Assembly (NCBI RefSeq): GCF_004115155.1
Contig: NZ_RDSM01000002.1
Coordinates: 434,001-498,000 of the forward strand
Direction of reading: 5' to 3'
From: Granulicella sibirica
GTDB lineage: Bacteria; Acidobacteriota; Terriglobia; Terriglobales; Acidobacteriaceae
Length of the DNA: 64,000 nucleotides
Both the position numbers and the translations under genes were made by a program. The notes below the pieces were generated by a model that ran no database searches, was not told where the DNA came from, and saw only the letters and a list, made by a program, of their open reading frames with translations. Shown here piece by piece: positions 1 to 7,501 of this stretch; within the stretch, counting starts at the first letter, position 1; every line of letters starts with the position of its first letter.

Positions 1-197
1 AGACGAATATTGTGATCTTTACGCTTGTCGGGAATGGAGATGCCGCGGCTTTTGTGGGAAGGCTGAAGGCGCGGGGGGTGCTGGCGAGTGCGACTGGGCC
101 GCACGCGGTGCGGTTTGTGACGCACCATGATGTGACGCTGCGGGATTGTGAGCGGGCGGCTGGGGTGGTGGCGGAGGAGTTGGAGGGGTTGGGGTAG
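1..197 (+). CDS. L-threonine aldolase-like protein, C-terminal end (partial)
   Basis: Only the last 64 or so codons are present; the frame is open to the left edge, so the gene begins outside the window. The visible residues start TNIVIFTL and continue with a short alpha/beta segment (GVLASATGPHAVRFVTHHDVT) that resembles the C-terminal small domain of PLP-dependent low-specificity threonine aldolases, which cleave L-threonine to glycine and acetaldehyde. The PLP lysine and active site would be upstream and cannot be seen. Other fold-type I aminotransferase-like enzymes with the same tail cannot be excluded. It ends 154 bp before the convergent bshA stop. Confidence 0.6.
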   Translation, partial: TNIVIFTLVGNGDAAAFVGRLKARGVLASATGPHAVRFVTHHDVTLRDCERAAGVVAEELEGLG

Positions 198-259
198 GAC
201 TTTTGGGGACGTAGTTTCATTGACCGCCAAAGGCAACCGCCAAAAGCAAAGGAAAACGC

Positions 260-290
260 AGATTCCCTTCGGGAATGACAACCAAAAGGG
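260..290 (+). repeat. Short intergenic repeat with TTCCC-TTC-GGGAA hairpin
   Basis: The sequence GATTCCCTTCGGGAATGACA followed by ACCAAAAGG recurs almost unchanged at 4051-4082, and a degenerate copy is at 61947-61970. Each copy lies between genes and contains the small inverted repeat TTCCC/GGGAA. It behaves like a dispersed intergenic repeat. The rest of 198-350 holds no other recognisable feature. Confidence 0.5.
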
Positions 291-350
291 GCAAGGGCAA
301 CTGCGAAGGCAAATAAACAAGGCTAGGGAGACGATTGAAGCGGCTTGGTT

Positions 351-1511
351 CTAGTGGCGGGATTCGGCGATGATTTTTTCGTAGAACTGCTCGTAGAGGG
401 TGACGATGCTCGAGGCGCAGAAGTGCTTCTGGGCAGTTCGGCGGGCTGCTTCAGCCATCTGTCCAAGGCGTGAGGGGTTTTGGAAGAGGGCGATGGCGGC
501 AGCTGCCATGGATTCGACGTCGCCGACGGAGAATAGGAGGCCGTTGACGCCATCTTCGATGAGCTCGGGGACTCCTCCTACGCGGGTGGCGATGGCGGGG
601 ACGCGGCAGGCCATGGCTTCGAGGGCGGCGAGGCCAAAGGACTCCATCTCGGAGGGCATGAGCATCAGGTCCGCGAGGGGGAGTAGCTCGTTGACGTTGT
701 CCTGCTTGCCGAGGAAGTGGGTGCGGTCCTGGACGCCGTACTTGCGCGCGAGGTGCTCGGCGATGGAGCGGTCGGGGCCGTCGCCGATGAGCATGAGGCG
801 GGAGGGGATCTCCTTCGCTACACGGGCAAAGACTTCGACGACGTCGGCTACGCGCTTTACCGGCCGGAAATTGGAGAGGTGAACTAAGAGGCGCTCGTTT
901 TCGGCGGCGTAGCGGGGGCGCATGTGGGCTACTTTTTCTGGGTCGCGGACGTAGACGTCGCAGTTGACGAAGTTGCGGATGACCTCGATGTGCTGGTGGA
1001 TGCCGAAGGCTTCGTAGGTGCGGTCGCGGAGATGGGCGGAGATGCTGGTGACGCCGTCGGACTCCTCGATGCCGAATTTTGTGATCGGGAGGTAGGAGGG
1101 ATCGAGGCCGACGAGGGTGATGTCGGTGCCGTGGAGGGTGGTGACGAAGGGGAGGTGAACGCCGCGGGCGGCGAGCATCTGGCGGGCGAGGTAGGCGGAG
1201 ACGGAATGGGGAATGGCGTAGTGGACATGGAGGAGGTCGAGTGAGTAGAACTCGGCGACCTCGGCCATGCGGGTGGCGAGAGCCAGGTCGTAAGGTGGGT
1301 GCTCGAAGAGGGGGTAATGGAAGACGGCGACTTCGTGAAAGTGGATGTTCTGCTCGCGGCCGGTTAGACGAAAGGGCTGGGAGGAAGTGATGAAGTGGAC
1401 CTCGTGTCCACGGGCGGCAAGCTCGATGCCGAGTTCGGTGGCGACAACTCCGGAGCCGCCGTACGTGGGGTAGCAGGTGATGCCGATGCGGCGGGGTGTT
1501 GCGGCGGGCAT
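351..1511 (-). CDS. bshA: N-acetyl-alpha-D-glucosaminyl L-malate synthase BshA
   Basis: A 386-residue GT4-family glycosyltransferase matching BshA, the enzyme that joins GlcNAc from UDP-GlcNAc to L-malate in the first step of bacillithiol synthesis. The N-terminus has the BshA signature GITCYPTYGGSGVVATELG and HFITSSQPFRL; the C-terminal half has the GT4 donor-site motif ESFGLAALEAMACRVPAIA with the E-x7-E pair, then GGVPELI. Length fits the family (about 375-390). The start is the ATG at 1511; no strong ribosome binding site is visible. The upstream neighbour in the same direction is a YdjC-type deacetylase 54 bp away. No BshB (PIG-L fold) or BshC gene is in the window. BshA assignment is firm by motif; bacillithiol use by this organism is inference. 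Confidence 0.88.
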   Translation of the reverse strand: MPAATPRRIGITCYPTYGGSGVVATELGIELAARGHEVHFITSSQPFRLTGREQNIHFHEVAVFHYPLFEHPPYDLALATRMAEVAEFYSLDLLHVHYAIPHSVSAYLARQMLAARGVHLPFVTTLHGTDITLVGLDPSYLPITKFGIEESDGVTSISAHLRDRTYEAFGIHQHIEVIRNFVNCDVYVRDPEKVAHMRPRYAAENERLLVHLSNFRPVKRVADVVEVFARVAKEIPSRLMLIGDGPDRSIAEHLARKYGVQDRTHFLGKQDNVNELLPLADLMLMPSEMESFGLAALEAMACRVPAIATRVGGVPELIEDGVNGLLFSVGDVESMAAAAIALFQNPSRLGQMAEAARRTAQKHFCASSIVTLYEQFYEKIIAESRH

Positions 1512-1565
1512 AGTGTTAGACCTCGCAGGGCGGGCGCTGCTGTGAGTGATTATTTCGCTGCTGCG

Positions 1566-2498
1566 TTACAGAACGTGTTCGTAGCCGGAGGCCGGGGTGA
1601 ACTGGCCGATCTCGCGAATGCGGCTGTATGGGCCAAGGCTTCCGTAGTGGATGAGTTCGGGTGGGGAAGGATTCTTCTGAAGATTTGGGATGTTGGTGAG
1701 AAGGGCTTCTCGTTCAACGTCGCGACTGTTACGTAGTCGGGTAGCGATCTTGGAAAGGGCCTCGTCGTTGTAACCGGGGTGGACGACGAGTTCCCAGGTT
1801 CCGGAGCTCGGAAGGGCCTCGAGGATCTGGGACAGAGTGGCGCTGGTGAGATCCCCGGTGGTGGATACGGCGGATGTGCCGTCGGTGGTGGCGACATTGG
1901 GAACGGTGGTCTGCAAGTGTGTGTCGAAGCGCCGGCGAAACGCGTGGTCAAGCACGCGAATTTCCAGACGGCGAAGAGCGGAGCCGTGGCCGAGAGCGAA
2001 GGCCCAGGTCGGCTCGAAGGGGTTGCGGATAGCGCCGATGTTGCAGCGCTCCGCGACGTGAAGGAGGGAACGGGTGACGATGGGGAAGAGGTGGGAGTGC
2101 TTGTGGGTGTCGAGATGGGTGATGTCGACGCCCGCGCGCTGAAGCTTCTGGACCTGGGCGAAGGTTTCGCGGGTGATGTCGTCAGGATTGACACGACCGC
2201 GGAGGATGGCCTGGGCGAAGTCGAGGAGGGAGGGACGGAAGGTCTTGCCGTCGGCACCGAGAAGGGTTGGGATGTCATCGGGATGGGAGACGGGGATACC
2301 GTCGGTGAGAACGACGTGACATCCTACACCAAGAGTGGGATTGTCTTTTGCGATGGCGACGGCTTCAATAAAGGCTGGGCCTGTGGCCATCAGGGTGGCG
2401 GAGGTGAGAGCGCGGGCCCGGTGGAGCTCGGCGATCGCACGGTTGATGCCGGAAGTGAGGCCGAAATCGTCTGCGTTGATGATGAGGCGGGGGGGCAT
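1566..2498 (-). CDS. YdjC/ChbG-family carbohydrate deacetylase (HpnK-like)
   Basis: 310 residues. The start PRLIINADDFGLTSGINRAI carries the metal-binding Asp-Asp pair of the YdjC family, followed by GCHVVLTDGIPV and DITHLDTHKHSHLFP with the family histidines. Members are divalent-metal deacetylases acting on N-acetylated sugars (ChbG on chitooligosaccharides, HpnK in hopanoid glycolipid processing). The late GTWELVVHPGYND segment is also typical. It lies directly upstream of bshA on the same strand, so the two may be cotranscribed; an N-acetyl-sugar deacetylase beside bshA is suggestive, but it is not of the known BshB fold. Substrate unknown. Confidence 0.75.
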   Translation of the reverse strand: MPPRLIINADDFGLTSGINRAIAELHRARALTSATLMATGPAFIEAVAIAKDNPTLGVGCHVVLTDGIPVSHPDDIPTLLGADGKTFRPSLLDFAQAILRGRVNPDDITRETFAQVQKLQRAGVDITHLDTHKHSHLFPIVTRSLLHVAERCNIGAIRNPFEPTWAFALGHGSALRRLEIRVLDHAFRRRFDTHLQTTVPNVATTDGTSAVSTTGDLTSATLSQILEALPSSGTWELVVHPGYNDEALSKIATRLRNSRDVEREALLTNIPNLQKNPSPPELIHYGSLGPYSRIREIGQFTPASGYEHVL

Positions 2499-2751
2499 GT
2501 GGTGATGGCTTCAGGCTGCTCTTATCAGTGATTCGCTTCGGCGGTGAAACCTTTCATAGTGATGGGTGGTCCATAACGCAGGAGAACTCTCTAAGCAAAG
2601 TAACACCGCGGGCTATCTGGATGGGCCATCAGAGGCTGAGGTCCTTTCTCGCGAGGAAGTATGAGGCGCAGTTGAGCCGTGCTCTTAGAAAATGGATCTG
2701 CGGCAAGGTAGATCATGCGCGACGGATCGTTCGCGCAATTGATCGGTGTGA

Positions 2752-4035
2752 GTGAGGACGGATGAAGGTGGGCCATCGGATGGAGCTTTCGAGTTGATGG
2801 GAGACTGGTCGAGCTTTAGAGAACTGAGGGCTGTGAGCGAGCGGCTCTCGGAGGATGAAGGTGGGCCATCGGATGGAGCTTTCGAGTTGATGGGAGACTG
2901 GTCGAGCTTTAGAGAACTGAGGGCTGTGAGCGAGCGGCTCTCGGAATTGCTTGGCCTTAGGGGAGTCGTTGTTTGGCTTGTGCTTTGCATGATGCCATTG
3001 GCTGGGGTGGCGCAGGGAGCATTGGTAGCTTCTGTCGAAGATCTGCCGGATGCACCAGGCGGGGCGGTTTCTGAAGATGGGGCGACGAACGGGAGCCTAT
3101 TCGGAGTCGTCAAAGACAGCAATGGCGCTCTCGTAGTGGGGGCGAAGGTGCAGCTTGCAGGGAGGGTTGCTCCGGGTGGCCGGGAGACGGCTTCAGGTGC
3201 CGATGGTGGGTTTCGTTTCGAAGGGCTGCAGGCTGGCGGGTTCACCCTAACGGTGAATTCGGTTGGGCTGGCGACGTGGGTCACGTCGGGGGTGTTGCAT
3301 ACAGGGGAGAGCGTTGAGGTGCAGAGGATTGGGATGACTCTCTCGAAAGCGTTCGCCAATGTGACGGTCCTGGCGTCGCAGCAGGAGATAGCGGCGGCGC
3401 AGGTAAACCTCGAAGAGAAGCAGAGGGTGCTCGGGGTGTTCCCAAACTTCTATGCAACTTACATCTGGAATGCCGCCCCACTGACGAGGAAGCAGAAGTT
3501 CGGATTGGCGTGGAAGTCTGCAACGGATCCAGTGACTTTTGCGCTGACGGGGGTGACGGCGGGGGTCGAGCAGGCGAACAACGACTACAGCGGTTACGGG
3601 CAGGGAGCGCAAGGATATGCGAAGAGATTTGGAGCTTCGTATGCGGATGGGTTTACCAGCACGATGATAGGCGGGGCAATTCTGCCTTCGCTGTTTCGCC
3701 AGGATCCACGGTACTTCTACAAAGGAACCGGGTCCGTGGTGTCGCGGGCTGAGTATGCGGTTGCGATGGTTGTGGTCTGCCGTGGCGATAACGGTAAGTG
3801 GCAGCCAAACTACTCGAATGTGCTCGGAAATCTGGCGACGGGTGGGATTTCAAACATCTACTATCCCGCCAGCGACCGGAATGGGGCTCGGTTGACGATC
3901 AATAATGCGCTGATCGGGACGGCGGCGGGAGCTGTTCAAAATCTGATTCAGGAGTTTGTGATCCGGAGGATTACGCCGCATATCCCCGATTATGGGCCTT
4001 CGAAGAAGGCTTCGGTGCCGTTGTCTTCGGAGTAA
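2752..4035 (+). CDS. Carboxypeptidase-regulatory-like domain exported protein
   Basis: A probable exported protein of up to 427 residues. A hydrophobic signal segment (GVVVWLVLCMMPLAGVAQ) is followed by the Terriglobales-type motif LPDAPG, then a CarboxypepD_reg beta-sandwich (LFGVVKDSNGALVVGAKVQ), then a conserved C-terminal region with FGLAWKSATDP, LPSLFRQDPRYFY and NIYYPASDR found in acidobacterial hypothetical proteins. The longest reading frame starts at GTG 2752, but residues 4-65 are then two identical 31-residue copies made by a 93-bp tandem duplication and the signal peptide would be internal. GTG 2926 or TTG 2947 put the signal peptide at the N-terminus and are more likely starts. 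Function unknown; outer membrane or periplasm is inferred. Confidence 0.75.
   Translation: MRTDEGGPSDGAFELMGDWSSFRELRAVSERLSEDEGGPSDGAFELMGDWSSFRELRAVSERLSELLGLRGVVVWLVLCMMPLAGVAQGALVASVEDLPDAPGGAVSEDGATNGSLFGVVKDSNGALVVGAKVQLAGRVAPGGRETASGADGGFRFEGLQAGGFTLTVNSVGLATWVTSGVLHTGESVEVQRIGMTLSKAFANVTVLASQQEIAAAQVNLEEKQRVLGVFPNFYATYIWNAAPLTRKQKFGLAWKSATDPVTFALTGVTAGVEQANNDYSGYGQGAQGYAKRFGASYADGFTSTMIGGAILPSLFRQDPRYFYKGTGSVVSRAEYAVAMVVVCRGDNGKWQPNYSNVLGNLATGGISNIYYPASDRNGARLTINNALIGTAAGAVQNLIQEFVIRRITPHIPDYGPSKKASVPLSSE
2761..2946 (+). repeat. 93-bp tandem direct duplication at the 5' end of the CarboxypepD-reg gene
   Basis: Bases 2761-2853 and 2854-2946 are identical except for the last base (gag versus gaa). 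The period of 93 keeps the reading frame open and would duplicate 31 residues. The near absence of divergence indicates a very recent duplication or a copy-number-variable locus. Confidence 0.9.
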
Positions 4036-4050
4036 GGGATAGGGCAAACC

Positions 4051-4082
4051 CAGGTTCCCCTTCGGGAATGACGACCAAAAGG
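4051..4082 (+). repeat. Short intergenic repeat with TTCCCC-TTC-GGGAA hairpin
   Basis: Second copy of the element at 260-290: CAGGTTCCCCTTCGGGAATG then ACGACCAAAAGG. It sits in the 60-bp convergent gap between the CarboxypepD-reg gene and the LuxR-type gene, where it could act as a bidirectional stem-loop. Confidence 0.5.
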
Positions 4083-4096
4083 CAGCGACCAAGGCT

Positions 4097-5263
4097 TTAC
4101 CGGAGGGCGGCTCGCTCTTCGGGAAGACAAGGGAGGCTCAGAGTCAGACGCATGAGGGAACTTTGGCTTTTCACGCTGGTTTTCTGGAAGACGCGCTTGA
4201 GGACGAAGCGGGCGCTGGCTTCAGTGATGCGCATTCGCTCAGCGCAGCATTTGACGTCGTGACCCTCGGCAAGAAGTTCGGCGAGTTTGGCTTCGGACGG
4301 GGTGAGGCCGAAGAGGCGGCGGAGGAGTGCGCCGCGAGGCGGGGTTCTCGATTCGGGGTCGACGAGGAACACGAGAGCGGAGGGATGGGACTGGAGGATC
4401 TCGATTCCTGAGCGGAAGGGCGTGACGACGAGGTGGAGGGGCTTGCGCGGTGGGCGGCGGGAGATGCGGATCTCACCGCCGATGGCAGCGTGGCCGGAGT
4501 CGATGCCATTGGAGGTGGTCTTCAGGGCGGAGAAGAGGATGGATTCTAGGAGACGGTCTTCCTTCGGATTGACGGCCTGAAGGCGACCCTGGGTGAGGCA
4601 GAGGCCATCGGACTGGGAGATGAGCTTTTCGGCGGCTGCGGTCTGTGACTGCACGGTGCCTCGGGAGTCGATGGTCACGCATGCGACGCCGGTGGTCTCA
4701 AGGCCTTGCTCGAGGAGCGAGTTGCCGAGGTTGAGTTGGCTCAGCTTGTGATGGAGTTGGAAGGCCTGCTTGAGGTGGGGGGCGATGAGGCGGAGCAGGG
4801 AGGTCGTTCTCGCATCGAATTCGCCCAGCGATCGCGGACGGACGAGGGTCATGCCGGCCAGGGAATAGTTGGCGACTCGGCCTACATTGGCTCCGGCCTG
4901 ATGGTAGAGGTTCATTGGGCGCATGTAGTCGTTATAGAAGGAGCTCGCTTCGAGCTCGGCATCGGGCAGGAGGGATTGGCGATTGCCGATCCAAGACCCG
5001 TGCAGGTTGCCCGCCTGGCGGAATCGGTCGAGGATGAGGTCTTCGTGGACGAAGTGTTCGTTGTAGCTGCGAAGGACGGGGTCTTCGAAGCCGAACTGGT
5101 GGTAGAGCGGGGGATGGTGGTCTTCCGGTAGGGCGATCACGAAACTGCAGGCGGCGCTAGTCTCCTGGACCATAGCCTCGATGAAGGCGGTCCAATGTTG
5201 CGGCTCGGCTGCTGCTTCATGCAGGAGACGGAGCAGATGGGAGACCTTGGCGGGCGAATGCAA
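4097..5263 (-). CDS. LuxR-type helix-turn-helix transcriptional regulator
   Basis: About 388 residues. The C-terminal 65 residues form a LuxR-like HTH (FGLTPSEAKLAELLAEGHDV, then ITEASARFVLKRVFQKTSVKS-QSSL). The long N-terminal part resembles the PAS/GAF-like sensory half of acidobacterial and proteobacterial LuxR regulators that lack a receiver; no ligand is evident. TTG at 5263 is preferred because GGAGG (5270-5274) lies 6 nt upstream; the alternative TTG at 5269 abuts the GGAGG. A strong palindrome at 5327-5362, upstream of the gene, suggests autoregulation. The gene is divergent from the operon of secreted Ig-like proteins, a possible target. Confidence 0.8.
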   Translation of the reverse strand: MHSPAKVSHLLRLLHEAAAEPQHWTAFIEAMVQETSAACSFVIALPEDHHPPLYHQFGFEDPVLRSYNEHFVHEDLILDRFRQAGNLHGSWIGNRQSLLPDAELEASSFYNDYMRPMNLYHQAGANVGRVANYSLAGMTLVRPRSLGEFDARTTSLLRLIAPHLKQAFQLHHKLSQLNLGNSLLEQGLETTGVACVTIDSRGTVQSQTAAAEKLISQSDGLCLTQGRLQAVNPKEDRLLESILFSALKTTSNGIDSGHAAIGGEIRISRRPPRKPLHLVVTPFRSGIEILQSHPSALVFLVDPESRTPPRGALLRRLFGLTPSEAKLAELLAEGHDVKCCAERMRITEASARFVLKRVFQKTSVKSQSSLMRLTLSLPCLPEERAALR

Positions 5264-5326
5264 TGACAACCTCCGTGGGGTATACGTTCGAGGCGCAATT
5301 TGCGATTTACTTCTTCTTCAGAAGAT

Positions 5327-5362
5327 GAGGGAATTATCTCCCATTTGGGAGATATCTTCCTC
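5327..5362. promoter_or_regulatory. Palindromic operator candidate between the LuxR-type gene and the Ig-protein operon
   Basis: The core is TATCTCCC-ATTT-GGGAGATA (5335-5354), a perfect 8-bp inverted repeat with a 4-bp centre. It extends as an imperfect palindrome with 16-bp arms (13 of 16 matching) from GAGGGAATT to ATCTTCCTC. Placement 64 bp upstream of the regulator start and about 210 bp from the divergent operon fits a regulator binding site. The rest of 5264-5574 shows nothing else recognisable. Confidence 0.55.
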
Positions 5363-5574
5363 GCCGGGTGCTGAATAGTCTCAGGCAGTCAGATTACAGA
5401 GAATAAAGAGGTTGCCAGTTTCCGGTCCGATTTTTGGAAGGACACTGGTTTGAAGTTTTCCTTTCTCCTTTGGCTGGTGCGGTTTCCGGGATTTCAGTGG
5501 GGCGTCTTGAGCGTATTGTTCCCCCGAAGCAGCCTGCCACGGACGAGAGATAACAGCGCTTGAGGAAGATGGTT

Positions 5575-6270
5575 ATGGGCCTTCGTTCTTGGAGTCGAAG
5601 TGGTTGCGCGGTCGGGTTGGCGCTACTCTCCGTTGTGTCTGGCATGCCCGCTTTTTCGCAGACGGCAGCGATTGTGGGAGCCCAGGCCGCCCCGACGATG
5701 CTGCATATCGAGATCCTCGAAGGCGAAGGTGCGCTGAACAATATCCGCCAGCGCGACGCGCGTGAGCCGGTTGTTCAGATCACGGATGAAAATCACAAGC
5801 CGGTTTCGTCCGTCGCTGTGCTGTTCCTGATCCACAGCGGAAGCGGGGGTGCGGGGGCGACGTTTGGCGGACAGTCGCTCGCGCTTACGGTCACGACAGG
5901 GCCCGACGGCATTGCGCGTGCGGCGTCGATGCAGCTTGCGAAGTCTCCGGGATCTTTCACGATCGGGGTGACGGCGACCCTCGGAACGGTCGTCGCGACT
6001 TCGGTGATTCATGAGAGCAGCGTGCTGACGGCACTTTCGTCCACGGCAGCGGGGAGCTCAGCGGGAGCTGCCGGCTCTTCTGCCGGAGCGACGGTGGCGA
6101 CACATACGATCCTGGGCATGAGCAAGTTGGTGTTCGTGGCTGTCGGCTCGGCCGTGGTTGCTGGTGTTGTCGTTGGTGTGGTTGAGGGAACAAAGAGCAC
6201 CGGCACGAGCCTGACACTCGGGCAGGGCACGATCTCTGCTTCGACGCCAGCGCGTGGATCAAGCAGGTAG
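5575..6270 (+). CDS. Exported Ig-like (Big-1/invasin-type) protein
   Basis: 231 residues from ATG 5575, chosen because GAGGAAG (5562-5568) is 6 nt upstream; an in-frame ATG at 5569 sits too close. A signal peptide (SGCAVGLALLSVVSGMPAFSQ) precedes one Ig-like domain (EPVVQITDENHKPVSSVAV, then GPDGIARAASMQLAKSPGSF), the pattern of Big-1 domains. A low-complexity AGSSAGAAGSSAGA linker follows, then a hydrophobic stretch (LVFVAVGSAVVAGVVVGVV) that could be a membrane anchor. First gene of a four-gene co-directional run of exported proteins. Function unknown; a cell-surface or envelope role is inferred. Confidence 0.72.
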   Translation: MGLRSWSRSGCAVGLALLSVVSGMPAFSQTAAIVGAQAAPTMLHIEILEGEGALNNIRQRDAREPVVQITDENHKPVSSVAVLFLIHSGSGGAGATFGGQSLALTVTTGPDGIARAASMQLAKSPGSFTIGVTATLGTVVATSVIHESSVLTALSSTAAGSSAGAAGSSAGATVATHTILGMSKLVFVAVGSAVVAGVVVGVVEGTKSTGTSLTLGQGTISASTPARGSSR

Positions 6271-6366
6271 ACAAATCGCCGCCCGAGACCAAATCTCTTT
6301 TTGTTTCTTCAGCGTACGTAGATCGACAGGCACATTTAGTTTTTTTGCTGCATGGTAAGGGGTCAG

Positions 6367-7404
6367 ATGGAAACGATAGGACTCAATCATCGGGTGTTTT
6401 TGTCGAAGACGTGCTTCGGGGCTGCTGGGGCGCTAGCTTGCCTGATGTCGGTCGGGTGCGGTTCGGGCGGCACGCTGCTTCCTGGGACGAATTCAAGCAC
6501 GACGAAGCCGGTGCCCGGAGCTCCGGCGGGACCGAACCTTGGATACATCTGGTCTGGTACGGATGGCTCTCTCCGTCCGATTCAGGGCGTGAGCGGGTCG
6601 GCGGTGGTGGGGCAGTCGATCGTGGCTACTGGGACGTATGTCGCCGGAGCGGCGTCCGCAGCCAGCGGACTTGGGTTGGTGGAAGACTCGACCGGGAGCC
6701 TGTTCGTGCTGGATCTGCCTTCGAGTACGCCCGCGTTTGTCACAAAGGGGCTTCCGAGCCAGGCGACCATCATCTTCTCTCCGAACGGTGGGGAGGCGGT
6801 CGCGTATGGCGCCGGGGGAACGAGTGTGACGGTGTTGAGCAATCTCGCGACAAAGCCGCAGGCGAACCAGGTGGGGATGCCAGGCGGTTCGAAGCTCGCG
6901 GGCGCAGCAGTGAGTGACGCGGGAACGGTACTGGTTGCGACGCAGGCCAGTCCGGTGGTGGTCGGAACGCTATCGGCTTCGGGTGTGGTCTCGCGGCTGA
7001 CGACGGTTGCACAGGCGGGCGGCATGAGCTTCCTGGCTGGTGCCGAGGATGCGCTCGTGGCTGATGCGGCAGGGAACACCGTATCTCTTTTGCATAACGT
7101 TTCAGGGACGCTCAATGTTCAATCTCTCGGCGCGGCAGGCGTAAATCAGCCATTGGCTGTACAGGGTTCTCAAGATGCGCGGTGGGCAGTTGTCGCGAAT
7201 GGCGGCGATCACAACGTCCTGTGGATCGACCTGAAAAACGGCGGTGCGCCCGCAAAGTTGACATGTTCGTGCCAAGCGACAGAATTGAGTCTTCTGGCAG
7301 GCGGCAAGACCTTCCGTCTCAATGAGCTTGGTGACGGGCCGCTCTGGATGGCGGACCTTACGGGTTCAACGCCACAGCTATTGTTTGTTCCGGCAGTGAA
7401 GTAG
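6367..7404 (+). CDS. Predicted lipoprotein with beta-propeller-like repeats
   Basis: 345 residues from ATG 6367 (AAGGGG at 6357-6362 just upstream); ATG 6352 is an alternative adding five residues. The N-terminus has a lipobox, CLMSVGC-GSGG, so the mature protein should be lipid-anchored at Cys about 31. The body is rich in short repeated beta units such as GTVLVATQASPVVVGTL and DALVADAAGNTVSLL, like the YVTN/NHL-type propellers of acidobacterial surface proteins. No catalytic motif seen. It lies 96 bp after the Ig-like gene and ahead of the giant repeat protein, probably in one operon. Confidence 0.65.
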   Translation: METIGLNHRVFLSKTCFGAAGALACLMSVGCGSGGTLLPGTNSSTTKPVPGAPAGPNLGYIWSGTDGSLRPIQGVSGSAVVGQSIVATGTYVAGAASAASGLGLVEDSTGSLFVLDLPSSTPAFVTKGLPSQATIIFSPNGGEAVAYGAGGTSVTVLSNLATKPQANQVGMPGGSKLAGAAVSDAGTVLVATQASPVVVGTLSASGVVSRLTTVAQAGGMSFLAGAEDALVADAAGNTVSLLHNVSGTLNVQSLGAAGVNQPLAVQGSQDARWAVVANGGDHNVLWIDLKNGGAPAKLTCSCQATELSLLAGGKTFRLNELGDGPLWMADLTGSTPQLLFVPAVK

Positions 7405-7501
7405 CGCTCTTCGATCTCCCAGGTAAATGATGCATCCATTCGGACAAATCCGTTCGCTTGTTTCCTCGCGCGCCGCTGGCGTATTCGGGGGACGCGGGTC
7501 A

